64,000 nt of DNA from Aradus depressus (taxonomy: Eukaryota > Arthropoda > Insecta > Hemiptera > Aradidae). The notes below the pieces were generated by a model, which was not told the origin of the DNA, ran no database searches, and worked only from the letters and a program-made list of their open reading frames with translations. A program made the position numbers and the translations under genes. Location: the NCBI GenBank assembly GCA_963662175.1, contig OY759214.1, positions 97,550,115-97,614,114 on the forward strand. Reading direction: 5' to 3'. Shown in pieces: positions 1-11,062 of the stretch; the stretch's first letter is position 1, and every line of letters starts with the position of its first letter.

Positions 1-2
1 AA

Positions 3-2621
3 AATTTTGAAAGACTAGTACGGTCACAAATTACTAAGCATAAATCAAAAATTATCATCTGTAAGCGATGCTTTCAGCATTTTGACAATCGGTATGGTAA
101 CTTGAGGGAAGAAAAATTGCGAGAACACAAAATTTACTGTGATAAAAACAGCCCCGTTAGGATAGAGCTCCCTAAAGACCCCATTTTGGAATTCAAAAAT
201 GTTGAGCGGCAGCTCCGACTCTCTTTTGTAATATATGCGGATTTTGAAACCGTGTTGGTTCCTCTCCCTGAAGATACATCAAAGGCTACTGTTCCCTATC
301 AGAGGCATGAGGCTATGTCTTTCTGTTGCTATTTGAAATTTCCTGACTCTTTCCTAAATGTCGCAAAACAGTATAATCTCCCTTTAGAACCGTATCTATA
401 CCGTGGTCTTGAAGCTCCAAAGAAATTCCTTCTATATGTAAATTCGTTAGCTCTTAAAATTTCGAAAATGTACAAAAATAATGCCCCAATTATAATAACG
501 AATGATGAGGAAGTAGAGTGGGGTGCCGCCGTTCAGTGCTATCTTTGTGAGGGCAACTTTTCGGAGAATAATCCTAAAGTTAGGGACCACGATCATTTAA
601 CCGGTAAATATAGAGGAGCAGCCTGTAATAGCTGTAACCTGCGGTGTAAAACTCCATCATATATACCCGTAATTTTTCATAATTTGACCAATTATGACGC
701 AAACATTATAGTTATGGAGCTGGGTAAAGATTCAGAGCGGGTTGATGTGATTCCCAATACCGAGGAGAAATACATAAGCTTCACTAAGCATGTGCACGGT
801 GTTAAACTTCGATTTATCGACTCTTATCGCTTTTTAAGTCGTAGTCTTGAGTATATGGCTAGCGTGCTTCCGAAAACAGCCTTTAGGGAAACCTCTAAAT
901 ACTTTACTGAGGATCAGCTTCCTCTTGTGATCAAAAAGGGGGTTTTCTGTTACGATTATGTTGATTCATGGGAACGTCTGAATGACACGTCTCTCCCACC
1001 ACAGTCAGCGTTTTACAGTCAGTTAAAGCACTGTGGGGTTTCGGATGAAGACTATCAACATGCGCAGAACGTATGGCGGCAGTTTAACTGTTCAACCCTC
1101 GGGGAATATAGCGATATCTATCTTAAAACGGATGTACTCATTCTCGCGGATATTTTCCAGAATTTCCGTGATGTTATGCTTAATAGTCATAAGGTTGACC
1201 CCGCACATTATTTCACTGCTCCTGGGATGACATGGGATGCGATGTTGAAGCATACTAAGGTGAAGTTCGAACAATTAATGGATTATGACATGATATTATT
1301 CTTTGAGCGGGGGATCAGGGGAGGTTTATGTCAAGTATCCCACCGGTATGCGAGTGCTAATAATAGTTATATGCCCGAGTATGATCCGGAAAAGGAATCC
1401 TCTTATATTGCATACTTAGACGCAAATAATCTTTATGGCCATGCGATGAGTAGACCTCTACCGTATGGGGGGTTTAAATGGGTGAAAGACCCCGAAAACA
1501 TAAATATTGAAAACTTGGACGATAATGGCGAATTAGGATGTATTCTGGAGGTCGACGTAGTCTATCCTTCCGAGTTACACACAGCTCATAACGATTTACC
1601 ATTTTTACCTGAGACGATTAGTCCTCCAGGCGGGAAAGTAAATAAATTAGTTGCTCATTTCAATCCTCGTGAGCGATATGTTGTGCATTACGTCAACTTA
1701 AAGCAAGCGATTAAACATGGTCTGAAAGTTCAAAAAATTCATAGGGCGATACAATTTCGACAGTCTTGTTGGTTACAGTCATATATTGATTGTAATACTG
1801 AGCTTCGGAAAAAGGCAAAAAATGACTTTGAAAAAGATTTTTATAAACTTTTGAATAATGCTGTGTTCGGTAAAACAATGGAAAATATAAGAAACCGTAT
1901 GAACATGATACTGGTTACCGACTCTAAAAAATTAATGAAACTCATCGCCAAAGCTAACTTTCTAGACAGGATAATTTATCATGAAAACTTAGTATGCGTA
2001 ACTATGAGTAAAGCTAAATTATTATTTAATAAGCCTATATATGTAGGCATGTCAATTTTAGATTTGTCCAAAACTGTGATGTACGATTTCCACTATAATG
2101 TAATGATGAAAAAATATAATCCTAATACTCTAAAATTAATGTACACAGATACGGACAGTTTAGTTTATTTAATTAATACAACCGACTGGTATCAGGATAT
2201 GAAAGCGATGGAAAATTATTTTGATACGTCTGATTTTCCGCAGGATCATCCTTGTTATTCAGTTTTAAATAAAAAAATCCTAGGAAAATTCAAAGATGAG
2301 ACCAATGGCGTTATCATTAATAAATTCGTAGGACTCAAACCGAAGACGTATGCTATGGATATAAGTAAAAAAATAAAAAAATGTATTAAAGGGGTTAAAA
2401 AAGCAGCCGTTGAAAAAAATATATCGTTGCAAGATTTTGAGAAATCGCTTTTTGAAGGAAAAATAGTATATACGGACATGAGAATGATTCAGTCAAAAAA
2501 ACATGAGTTGTTCAGTGTTAGAATTAATAAAAAGGCGTTGTCGTCGGAAGATGATAAAAGAGTGGTTTTATCTGATGGCATTCATACCTTAGCTCACGGA
2601 CATTACTCAATTCAAACCTAG
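3..2621 (+). CDS. Protein-primed family B DNA polymerase (Polinton/Maverick/adintovirus type), 5' end outside window
   Basis: This gene encodes a DNA polymerase with a 3'-5' proofreading exonuclease, of the kind that copies linear protein-primed genomes. The frame is open from base 3 to the stop at 2621, so the true start lies left of the window; the TTG at 102 is only an internal codon. Residues below count from 102. Before it lies a C-x2-C...H-x3-C zinc finger (bases 60-136). Then come Exo I YADFE (45-49), an endonuclease-VII-like HNH/zinc segment (C146, C149, DHDH 162-165, C175, C178), Exo II with D199, Exo III YLKTD (340-344), an RGG element (406-408), motif A with D440 in DANNLYG, motif B K582/FGK 589-591, motif C YTDTD (D683, D685) and the thumb motif GLKPKTY (744-750). 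All expected catalytic residues are present and there is no frameshift or stop. No capsid, integrase or terminal repeat is visible to the right. It could belong to a Polinton, an adintovirus-like integrated virus or a linear-plasmid-like element; the exact group is not resolved here. Confidence 0.9.
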   Translation, partial: NFERLVRSQITKHKSKIIICKRCFQHFDNRYGNLREEKLREHKIYCDKNSPVRIELPKDPILEFKNVERQLRLSFVIYADFETVLVPLPEDTSKATVPYQRHEAMSFCCYLKFPDSFLNVAKQYNLPLEPYLYRGLEAPKKFLLYVNSLALKISKMYKNNAPIIITNDEEVEWGAAVQCYLCEGNFSENNPKVRDHDHLTGKYRGAACNSCNLRCKTPSYIPVIFHNLTNYDANIIVMELGKDSERVDVIPNTEEKYISFTKHVHGVKLRFIDSYRFLSRSLEYMASVLPKTAFRETSKYFTEDQLPLVIKKGVFCYDYVDSWERLNDTSLPPQSAFYSQLKHCGVSDEDYQHAQNVWRQFNCSTLGEYSDIYLKTDVLILADIFQNFRDVMLNSHKVDPAHYFTAPGMTWDAMLKHTKVKFEQLMDYDMILFFERGIRGGLCQVSHRYASANNSYMPEYDPEKESSYIAYLDANNLYGHAMSRPLPYGGFKWVKDPENINIENLDDNGELGCILEVDVVYPSELHTAHNDLPFLPETISPPGGKVNKLVAHFNPRERYVVHYVNLKQAIKHGLKVQKIHRAIQFRQSCWLQSYIDCNTELRKKAKNDFEKDFYKLLNNAVFGKTMENIRNRMNMILVTDSKKLMKLIAKANFLDRIIYHENLVCVTMSKAKLLFNKPIYVGMSILDLSKTVMYDFHYNVMMKKYNPNTLKLMYTDTDSLVYLINTTDWYQDMKAMENYFDTSDFPQDHPCYSVLNKKILGKFKDETNGVIINKFVGLKPKTYAMDISKKIKKCIKGVKKAAVEKNISLQDFEKSLFEGKIVYTDMRMIQSKKHELFSVRINKKALSSEDDKRVVLSDGIHTLAHGHYSIQT

Positions 2622-2753
2622 TGCTGTCTTAACCTGGCTACCCGTTTTTCCGAGGGGGGCCTCAAATATCGGAAAACATTCCTATTCCCATCCCATTCCT
2701 AAAAATTCTCTTGAGGCTTTAGTCTAGACTGGTCTGATATCTCTTGTTTTGAA

Positions 2754-2824
2754 TGGTCACTGGCGTGGTGTGAAAACCTGTAAACCTAATTGGTCACTGG
2801 CGTGGTGTGAAAACCCGTAAACCT
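2754..2824. repeat. Two-copy tandem duplication, 37-bp period
   Basis: Units at 2754-2787 and 2791-2824 are identical except for one base. They lie 130 bases after the polymerase stop. No function is evident. Confidence 0.8.
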
Positions 2825-2859
2825 GTACAAAAGAAAAACCTAAAGATTGAAGAGAAGCC

Positions 2860-5000
2860 CTGACTCGAGCCTTTATCCCTTCCCTATCCCCACCCACCTC
2901 TTCGACGTATTTCTACCTTGGCGCTGGTGAAGAGGCTTACCGGTTTATTGATTAGTCAATAAAGCGAACTAAAAGAAATACACACCCCTATAAAGTATGT
3001 TTCAGACACCTGATGTAGAGATGCTGGGGAAAAGCCAGTCAAGTGTTGGAGATGAGAAGCAGCCTACGAAGAAAATAAATGTAAGTTAAATATACCTCCT
3101 AAGATATTGATATTTCTGGCAAAGCACATCTAGACCTTATAGAGCGAGTGAGAGGATGAGTAAACCGGGTTATGATGAAAATGTCAGACAATCTAGAGAG
3201 ATTGTGGGAGTTGAACAGTGGTGAAGCAGGATGATGCTAAGGAAAAAAAAAAAAGTACCGGTTAGGCTATGAAGAATTCTGAAGAAAATCCGTTGGGCGG
3301 GTCTGTAGTAGTGAAAGGTTTATAGGTGGGGGGTCTAAAATGGTTAGGACAAGTCGAGAAAACATTAGGCGATTGATGTAGGAAAGTAGAAAATAGTCAT
3401 AAAAGAAATAAGAGAAAGAACTGTGAATTAGGCGCGGGCTGTTGAGAAATTTGATATGGAGAAGTATAAGTGAGAAAATTTGATATGGGTATATTGAAGG
3501 AGATTGAGAATAAGTTATGTAGAGAAGTTGGATTGCAATACAATTTGTTAGCGAGTCAATCAGTAGATGATACAACTAGACTTTAAGTTTTATTAAAACT
3601 TAGGAGTAAATAGACGCTAGGAGAGCTTAAACTGTTCGGGTGTGTTCGGCTATAAGCGGCTCCCTTCAGGTTTGAGCTATGTCGACGGTTACATAAAGTA
3701 AATGCCGGAGTTCGTGTTAAGGATTAGGTGGTCTATGCTAGAGTTATGCTGCATGATGGACTAGGATGTAGGTTGGTTTGGGGTAAAAAGTGGGTAGATG
3801 TCAAAGAAATTGTAAGTGTCTGACCTCTAGAAAGGAGGGGTGGGAGGTTTGGTACAAGGGCTCCTATTGGGGTCTCCGGAAATATTCTCTGTTTCGATAT
3901 GTAGGATTGGAATAAGTGGGGCAATTGATGTGTGATGGTGTGAACTATAACCTACCGAATGTGCTGTACGTGCTTAGTTGAAAAAAATAGTTAGGTAGTG
4001 AAGTAGGTTTAATGAATGATTTTATGAGTATAGGGTTCAATAATGATGAGGCCTGTGATGTATATGAAAATGTGAAATGTAAGACCTAATATAACATATA
4101 CAATGTTGCCAAAGGTTATGTCACGGGGTGATGAGTATCAATGTGTTTGAAGTTTTGAACCGTGGTTTCGTAGTAATAAGGTTGTAGACCTCTGTCATGT
4201 GTTGTTTTGTGTAAAAAATTTAAAAAAAATGCTGTATGGTCTGCGATATGTATATTGAAGACAACGACAAAATAGCGTAGTCATGAGATTGAATGATGTG
4301 TTCTAATGTGTGTAGCATGTATATATTGTACCCCTAGCCTGTATACTCAAGTAGAAAGGTTGGAGGTATGAACCGAAAATTGGTCAGGACAAAACGATAA
4401 AAAATTTTAAAAAATTGATGTTATGAAGTATAAAATAGGAGAAAGATCCGAGAATTAGGTGTGGGCGGATCTGTAGTAGTGGAAGAAGTACAATGGAGGG
4501 GGAGGTAGCATTTGAGATGGGTATATTGAAAGAGATTGAGAATAAGTTATGTGGAGAAGTAGGATTGTAATAAAATATCAGAGGAAGTGTTGATGTGGGG
4601 AAGTATAGAGCTGAAAATTATGAGAGGACAATATAAAGTGTAAAGAAAAATATAATAATGACTGACTAGAATAAATGTTGGGATGAGGGGAAAATGAGCG
4701 AAAAGGCTAGAAACCGCTGAACCTTGGTGCTGCTAATAAAACACGCCCGGTCTAAGTGGAATGGGTCTGTAGGATGATACCGATGTATATATGGGTAAAC
4801 CGAAAAAAAAAAATTTTAAACGAATCATGTCTAGAGAGGTTGTAGGAGTTGGGCTAAGAAGGATGTTGCTAAGGCTAGGAGTAGTGGACTATGACGAATC
4901 CTTGGGTGATGGTGTAGACAAGCTGGAGTAGGCAATTGATGTGGGGGAGTAGAGAGCATTATTAATTTCAATTATATACGCTTGGGAGCGCTAGTGGGCT
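2860..5000 (+). other. Purine-rich decayed repeat region with rearranged internal duplications
   Basis: The + strand is rich in G and A and full of stops in all frames. Segments recur in changed order: 3478-3540 resembles 4514-4566, 3186-3240 resembles 4832-4875, and parts of 3330-3440 resemble 4375-4470. This suggests several broken copies of one old element. The stretch 3475-3594 reads open for about 35 codons without a recognisable domain. No Polinton gene other than the polymerase was found here. Confidence 0.5.
3952..4086 (+). pseudogene. Possible Ty1/copia gag-pre-integrase remnant
   Basis: Read from 3952, 45 codons with two internal stops give a pattern beginning LPNVLYV, then a Leu/Lys-rich segment, then GF-NNDEAC. 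This resembles the segment between protease and integrase in copia polyproteins, where an LxxVLYVPxL...L(L/F)SV motif is typical. No protease, integrase catalytic or reverse transcriptase motif could be joined to it. It could be chance in low-complexity decayed sequence. Confidence 0.3.
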
Positions 5001-5156
5001 AATTTAAAAAACAAATAGGGGCATAGGGGAGGGGTGGGATAAAAATGCAAAGCAGGGTTTAGAGGGAGAGCGGAAACTTATTGAGGTTTTTAGGGAGAGG
5101 TATAAGTGACAATTAGATGAGATGGGGAAAGTGATTCGAAGTGGGAGGTTCGGAAA

Positions 5157-5335
5157 ATTTATGGGTATAGGTGGTGGGAGAGGGAGGAGAGGAGATGGGT
5201 GGAAGGAGGGGGAGAGAGGAGAATAGGAGAGGAGTGAAGTGAGTGGAGGTAGGAGAAGAGAAGTCAAGGGGGGAGGAGAGGAGGAGACGAGTGAAGGGAG
5301 GGGGAAGAAGAGGGGAAGGAAGAGTTGCCCCTGCA
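5157..5335 (+). repeat. Polypurine (GGAGA-rich) tract
   Basis: About 180 bases of nearly pure G and A on the + strand, degenerate GGAGA/GGGAGG units. The opposite-strand open frame across it is a low-complexity Pro/Ser/Leu translation, not a gene. Such tracts can form triplex DNA. Confidence 0.8.
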
Positions 5336-5637
5336 CTGAAAAAGGATACTAACCCGCTTGCTCATTAGCCCCTGGGGTAGAATCCCCCTTTCTACTCTAC
5401 TGATACGTCATACTATTTTGTACAAGGAAATAGCTCATTCGTTATAAACATCCACCGATATTAAATCTTAGAATTCAAAGACATATGAGATGTTAAAAAA
5501 TAATTATAAAAAAATTAACCTCTTTTATCGAAGACAAAAATAACATAAGGAAACATGTTTTTTTTGGTGAACAGGGAAACAGACCACGCTATATAATGTT
5601 AGTAACAATATGTTTTCCTTCAGATGGAAATGTTAAG

Positions 5638-5806
5638 AGATGGACCCGAGCCTGTGCTATGTCGCTTACTCGTGAAAACCCCTAGGTAAATTAACCTGGG
5701 TTGGCAAAATGTCGGAATTTCACAGCAGAGTCGGGCTCATGTCCACCAGAGCGCCGAAAGAGCCTCGTACCTAGTTAAATCCCGGCCATGAGTCACAATG
5801 ACTATC
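5638..5806 (+). mobile_element. SINE family S, 5'-truncated copy
   Basis: Lacks the tRNA-like head. The body starts at the CCCGAGCCTG block and continues through GTCGGGCTCATGTCCACCAG to the tail CATGAGTCACAATGACTA. Divergent from the other copies. Confidence 0.75.
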
Positions 5807-5899
5807 TAAGGCTGAAAATTGTACTAATCATTGTTATAACTGAAGTAACTGATGTACAATAACTTATCAATAGTAGTAAATATATACAAAAAATTTAGT

Positions 5900-6187
5900 T
5901 ATTATGCTCAGGCTTTAACTACGAGGTCATATCGCACATGAGCTCGACTCGACTTTTTAAAAAAAAAAAAAAAAAAGCTCGACTCGACTATGGAAGTCCT
6001 AAATTTTGCCTACCTAGGTTTAGTTACCTCAGGTAGAGGAGTCTTTAAGAAAGTAGCTGACATCGCACAGGCTCGGGACAATCGCTTAACGTCCCATTCG
6101 AAGGAAGACTTGCTCAAGTTTTTTTTCATCTCTCTGATAAAATAAACTAAGGGCTTCGGCCGGGTTTTGAACCCACGATCCCGAGGA
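5900..6187 (-). mobile_element. SINE family S with internal A-run and partial head
   Basis: Reverse-orientation copy. The block around GAGCTCGACTCGACT is duplicated on both sides of an A-rich run at 5957-5977. Body, CCGTCC-type block and a B-box-like segment near 6160-6185 are present; the A-box part of the head is missing and the sequence changes abruptly at 6188. Confidence 0.75.
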
Positions 6188-6841
6188 CAGCACCAGAAGG
6201 CCTCCCGCACACTGCTATCCACCACTCTCCAAGTAGTGGAGAGGGGGGAGAGGCCGTGGGAGAGCAACACTGTCCCTCCTACCACTCTGCCAAACGAACC
6301 ACTGTCCAGTAGTGGAGGAAGACCAGGAGGCAGGGCGTTGGTACATTTTTGAGAAGGACTGGGAGTTAGGATTGCTCTCTGAAGGTCCAAGTCACAAAGA
6401 GAGAAATATAGAAAAAAATAAAATAAAGTTTGTAACTTTTATATCAAGTGGAAGGTTTACTAGAATCCAGCAATTCACTTATGGGAGACCATAAAAATCA
6501 GTTTCAGCAAATCCACTTGAACAAACAGCGTGAGTGGCTGAGCCATTGAACCAATCCAGAAGCGAGAAGTGGCCGCGTCCATCATAGGGCGGACGACACA
6601 TCTGTCCCTCCGATAAGGGCTCGTATCTGTTTAGTATTGGACAAATATAAACAGGATTATTGACAAAAAAGGGATGGTGCCGGGGTTGGTTCAGGACTTT
6701 GAACCCTCAGATAAACCCACCTTCTTAGTTAGCTCCCAATACATTTTTGTATTCCGTTGTGTACCCGAACAATTCTTGTCGGGGCATCTAGTTGGAAGAT
6801 GACTCAAATGGCAGGCCGACGACAATTTCATGAAGATAGTA
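6188..6841. other. Unassigned sequence
   Basis: 6188-6350 is GC-richer with several TAGTGGAG/CCACTCTCC inverted pieces. The open frames of 60-126 residues here resemble no family I know and overlap the SINE edge. Nothing supported. Confidence 0.4.
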
Positions 6842-7723
6842 TAGTGAAACCTCTCTATAGCGGACATCCTCTTTACCGTTTTTGTCCTTTATCGAGAGGT
6901 GTCCGTTTTCGAGAGAAAAAAAAAATTAATAGGCTGATTTGAAAAAAAGAATACACAGTAAAAATTAGTAAAAATCATTATAAATATACCTATTTTAAAT
7001 TTTTCTAGCTAACCATTTGACGCATTGAAATTAAAAATCCCCAAAATTTCGGCTACTTCGGACGCCTTTTCCTGTATCATAAAGCCAGAAACAGGGAGAT
7101 TTTTGGCTCTTACTCGGCAATACCATTCGAAACAATCGGCGATCAATTTCAAAACCCTTACCATGTTTTTTTGTGAAAGCCGTTTTCGTTCCTGCCATTT
7201 TAGTAAAAGTTCATTCCTTTCTTTTAAAATGGTTGCGATCTGCCCCATTTTAAACTTTGCCGCTTAACCCCTGACGCTGGGTTTTTCGCGATTATAAACT
7301 TTCATTACTTCGATTTTATTTTTGGGCGTTAGCCGAGTTCTGTTTTGAGACATGGTCGGAAGCGAATTGAATAAAATCTTGCGAAATGCGAAAACGAAAC
7401 AAGAAATTTCCATAATTATGGGGAAGTTTATAAAACGTATTTGTTATTTTTTAATAATTTCCCTGAACTCCTCCCCAGCCGTGCCTCACTGTGTTCCTAG
7501 AAGCCAAGAGCCTGCTATCAGCTGGGTAGATCTTTAGGCCTGGTATTCGAGAGATAGATTTTTCGCACGTGACCATTTAAGACTGTCCGTTGTCCGTTAA
7601 GAGAGGGCCCGTTATCGAGAGGTAAACTAAGATTTGAGTGGTCTGCTGCAGGGACCATCGAAATTTTGTCCGTTAATAGAGTTATTCGCTATCTAGAGGT
7701 GTCCGTTAGTAGAGTTTTCACTG
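6842..7723 (-). mobile_element. Tigger/pogo-type DNA transposon, internally deleted
   Basis: Terminal inverted repeats begin TAGTGAAACCTCTCTATAGC on the left (6842) and end in AGAGTTTTCACTG on the right (7723). Both are flanked by TA (6840-6841, 7724-7725), the target duplication of Tc1/mariner/pogo elements. The transposase start lies near the right end, so the element runs on the minus strand. Only the DNA-binding N-terminal part of the transposase is left. The catalytic DDE domain is missing, so it cannot move itself. Confidence 0.85.
7009..7353 (-). pseudogene. Tigger/CENP-B-like transposase N-terminal domains, two nonsense codons
   Basis: From the ATG at 7353 the reading is MSQNRTRLTPKNKIEVMK, typical of the centromere-protein-B/psq helix-turn-helix that starts Tigger transposases. 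It is followed by a Tc5/CENP-B second helix-turn-helix (LPVSG, QEKASEVAEILG, FNASNG). Codon 30 is TAA where the family has a residue between PSVRG and AAKF. Codon 115 is TAG where the family has Trp after ASNG, and EKFK follows. The frame is otherwise intact over about 120 codons and then leaves the family. The opposite-strand frame at 7025-7267 is a shadow. Confidence 0.85.
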
Positions 7724-7725
7724 TA

Positions 7726-7890
7726 GTTAGTTATATTGCCTACTACCAGAGCTCTCGACAGTCGGAGTCTTAACTTTTGCCCACCCAGGTTTATCAATCT
7801 AGGGTAGGGACTTTAACGAGTAGGTACCAGACATCGTACAGGCTCGGGAACATCACTTGAAGGACGATAAGATTTCATAAAGAGGCTGGG
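7726..7890 (-). mobile_element. SINE family S, degenerate, abutting the Tigger element
   Basis: Body pieces GCCTACTACCAGAG, TCTAGGGTAGGGAC and ACATCGTACAGGCTCGGGA occur in reverse order of the SINE. It begins right after the TA duplication of the Tigger element. Confidence 0.65.
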
Positions 7891-9381
7891 AGACTAGGAT
7901 CCTTCTTGAGGGATTTAGCATTTTAATACATACATCATGTTGAAGAGGAAGAACATCGATTGCTTAGATCCCTAGGTACACGCACCAGCTCATCCTGTAT
8001 AAATATCACTGATAAGCTAGGAAGACAAGAACGAACAGCGAGCTCCATTTGATAGGTAGAAAAATTTATGTATTTTTGAGGAGGGTAGATATTTCATTCC
8101 AAGTATAAAAGAGAACCCGGATAAAGACCCGAAGAGATTAAGGCATTCCCTCTTCTCTGCAAGGAAGACAAAGGAGAAAAGGAAGACCCTTCTACCAGCG
8201 AATGAAGAAATATGTCAGGGCCTCTGGATGGAGAAGACTAGCTAAGAGTAGGGTGGAATAGTGGAGGATCGTTGGGGGAGTGAAAGTTGCAAGGAACCCG
8301 TATAGAATTTTTTCGGTCCCTACTCGACTAAAGACTCGACGAAAATTACAAGAAATGTGTTCATTGTATTGTAGACATTTTTAATTTAAAAATAATTATA
8401 TCTAAATTATTTCCTGCTCAATAGTTTTGTAGGTCAAAGACCAAAAGAAACCCTTATAAAAAGTAAAGAAAAAACATGTATTTTTTAAACCCTTATAGTT
8501 TCGGTCCTACGTCTTCTCTCTCACTTTATGGGTACTTCAAATATTCCTATTAGTTGGAATTTGCAAAATAATAACTTATTATCCAAAAGTGCAAGTAAAC
8601 GAAACGTTAAAATGGAAACCTGCTCAGAACTTTCATACTAAGTTATTTTTAAACTTTTATAAAAAATCGTTCAAGATTCTTGATAAAAAAAATATATATA
8701 TTTTTTCTATTTATTTCTTTTGGTAAAATAAAAAAGGGTAGATATGATTATGTCAATATGGGCGCCATGCAAATGTTAAGAAATGCATCTGCACAATCAT
8801 TGGTGCGGCGATAACGAAAAAATATACAGCCATATTGGAAACGGAGTCGCGCAAGGGCCAGTAGCAACGGAAATTCCAACGAAAATTACATAATCTTGAA
8901 ATGCTGCCGTTGGATATTGAAAGGAAGGTATCCATAATGAATTTGGGTATTTTCCATCCCCCAGTTTCCCACTTCACGTTACTAATTGGCCGGATCATTG
9001 CACTTATTCTAGTCTGGAATATCTAAATTATTTTTGAGTCTTGTCTTTGTTTTTTATACAGCATTATATTCATTTTTTATTTGCATTTTTTTTTTATATA
9101 AACGATATTCATAAAAAAATAACTATATTAATTTTGTTAAATTTTCCTTTTGAATTTTATTTACTCCACAAAGTGTTTAAATCGTTATATCAAAACTTTA
9201 TGTCGATATAATCGTGTATCGATTTTATTTACCCAATATGTATTTAATACAATGTACCGATATGTCCCTTCCTATATTCATCACAAGAGCAAAAGGTGTC
9301 GAAAGGCAGAAGAAAAGACAAAAAATAAGACAGCTTTCCTTCAGGGCCTAAATACATTTTAGAAAATATCGCTTATACGAC
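7891..9381. other. AT-rich unique sequence
   Basis: No domain, tandem repeat or transposon end recognised. The 81-residue minus-strand frame at 8753-8998 lies in a slightly GC-richer patch but resembles nothing I know. Confidence 0.4.
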
Positions 9382-9500
9382 CTAATCAAAAATATTTTCA
9401 AATAAAAGTTGGATAAAAATTAAATGACACATGTTATGCACTTTTTTTTTTGTAGGTTTCTCGGTTCGCGAGATACATGCCGAAAGCCGTCCTTCGAATA
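9382..9500 (-). repeat. Family C repeat fragment
   Basis: The segment with TCTCGGTTCGCGAGATACATGC and GCCGAAAGCCGTCC matches, inverted, the 19.08 kb and 35.7 kb segments with a GTATCTC/TTTTCGGCA core. Confidence 0.55.
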
Positions 9501-10939
9501 ATTTATGGTTTCCAGATTTACTTTGTGAAGCTCCATTCTAGGAATAGATAATTAAAATACACAATTTCTTTGTCAAACTTCACTATATATTCTCAAATAC
9601 TCAACTAGTTTCGCCGTGTTAAGGCATTGTCAAGAGTCACTTACAAACTGACAGAATTGGTTGACAGGGTAGAAGGTACAGTTATGGAGGGGGTTTTTAG
9701 GTAATGACGGGGAATCCCTTGTTTTTGTTACTCTATACATTCCAATAAACAGATATTTACAAGATAATAATAAATATAAAATAAAAAAGAAAGAAAAAAT
9801 ATATATATAAAATCTAATAAAGCGAATCTAACAGTAAAGTGTTGGTATTTATATAGGTATGACTCATGAGTTATATAAATGTAAAATATAATAAATATTA
9901 AAGTGAATAAAAACAAATACATAGAATTTAAAGGCAAATTAAAACACCAAATGAAAAATATAGTATTCTCTGAATGTCAGAAATAGAATGTTAGAAATAC
10001 ATTTTTTTAGACATTTGCTTGATTTACGCGAAAACAGTTCGTCCTATTGAAACATTAAATTTTCAACTAGCAGTAAGCCTTCAAATTTCCAATAGAATTA
10101 ATATGAACCAAGTTATTGTACAATTATTATGAACCAAAGAATGTACAATTAATCTCCGTACAAATTTTAAAAGATTTTTATTATTTTTTTTTTATTCAAA
10201 TATATTATCAATATGATGGACGAAGAGAAACTTCACGCGAATAAAGAAAGTCCAAAAAAGTGGAGTAATTCCAAAAAGAGTAAGATTCTATTAATGAATG
10301 AATATTTCTCAGCACTTCTATATCCTTCCCGTCAAAAATTGACCTGAATAACTTATATTTCTAAAGAAAAATATTTAACCATGGTTTTGCGGTTCTTGAC
10401 CCCGGCATTACCCAGAATAATTGGGAGTAGACTGTGCAGTCTTCATAAGAAAAGTACCAAATTAAGTGAAGTTTAGGAGAGACTTTCCCACACTTGTTCC
10501 ATACAAGATACTGCAGTGGTTTGAGTGGCGAAGCCCTGATATGGGCAGGTAAGAAGGGAGATGCAAATGATCACATGTAAATAGGCCGTGGGACACAATA
10601 GAAGAACTGCTCCGATCTGAACAGATACAGATCTGTATCAACCGATCAGCTGTCCTCTCCATTCATCTGTCCCCAAGTATTTAGTATTTAAAAATATATA
10701 AATAAAGAGTCCAGCCGTGCCCTGATTTGAATAGCGGTACGAGTCTTGGACACACAAAAATAACGTCTTCAGGGTCGACGATGAGGAAAAAAAAGTGCAG
10801 AGGTCGAGGTAATGGTGGTCCTTCCTCATTGTTCAAGACCCTCTTTGTGTCCTGTCTTCTGTTTTTGGCGCCTTCGTACTCAAGGTAATAAGTATTGCAA
10901 ACAAGAATGCATAGCGCAATTTCGTAACTAATTTTTTCA
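9501..10939. other. AT-rich unique sequence
   Basis: Short frames only. 10460-10830 is less AT-rich but has no recognisable product. No repeat family member seen. Confidence 0.4.
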
Positions 10940-11062
10940 TAAGTTCAGCACTTCCTCTCCTTCTAGGTCTGCCACCACTCTGGTTAGAGCGAAGTGGTAC
11001 GGAGGGTCACTAGTTCTCCTGTTAATTGAAGGATTGACGCCTCGTTTCGGGGGACCTCGAGA
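10940..11062. repeat. Family D repeat fragment
   Basis: Shares a CTTCTAGGTCTGCCACCAC...GAGCGAAGTGGTACGGAGGGTC block with 15895-15960 and 37130-37200. Family identity unknown. Confidence 0.4.

Noticed and set aside
3626..3700. Copia integrase C-terminal motif (LKLFGCV reading)
   Set aside because: Only seven residues fit before a stop, and it lies upstream of the gag-pre-integrase-like trace, the wrong order for one element.
5004..5336. 110-codon minus-strand gene
   Set aside because: It is the translation of a polypurine tract: Pro/Ser/Leu low complexity.
7025..7267. Plus-strand 80-codon gene
   Set aside because: It is the antisense shadow of the Tigger transposase fragment.
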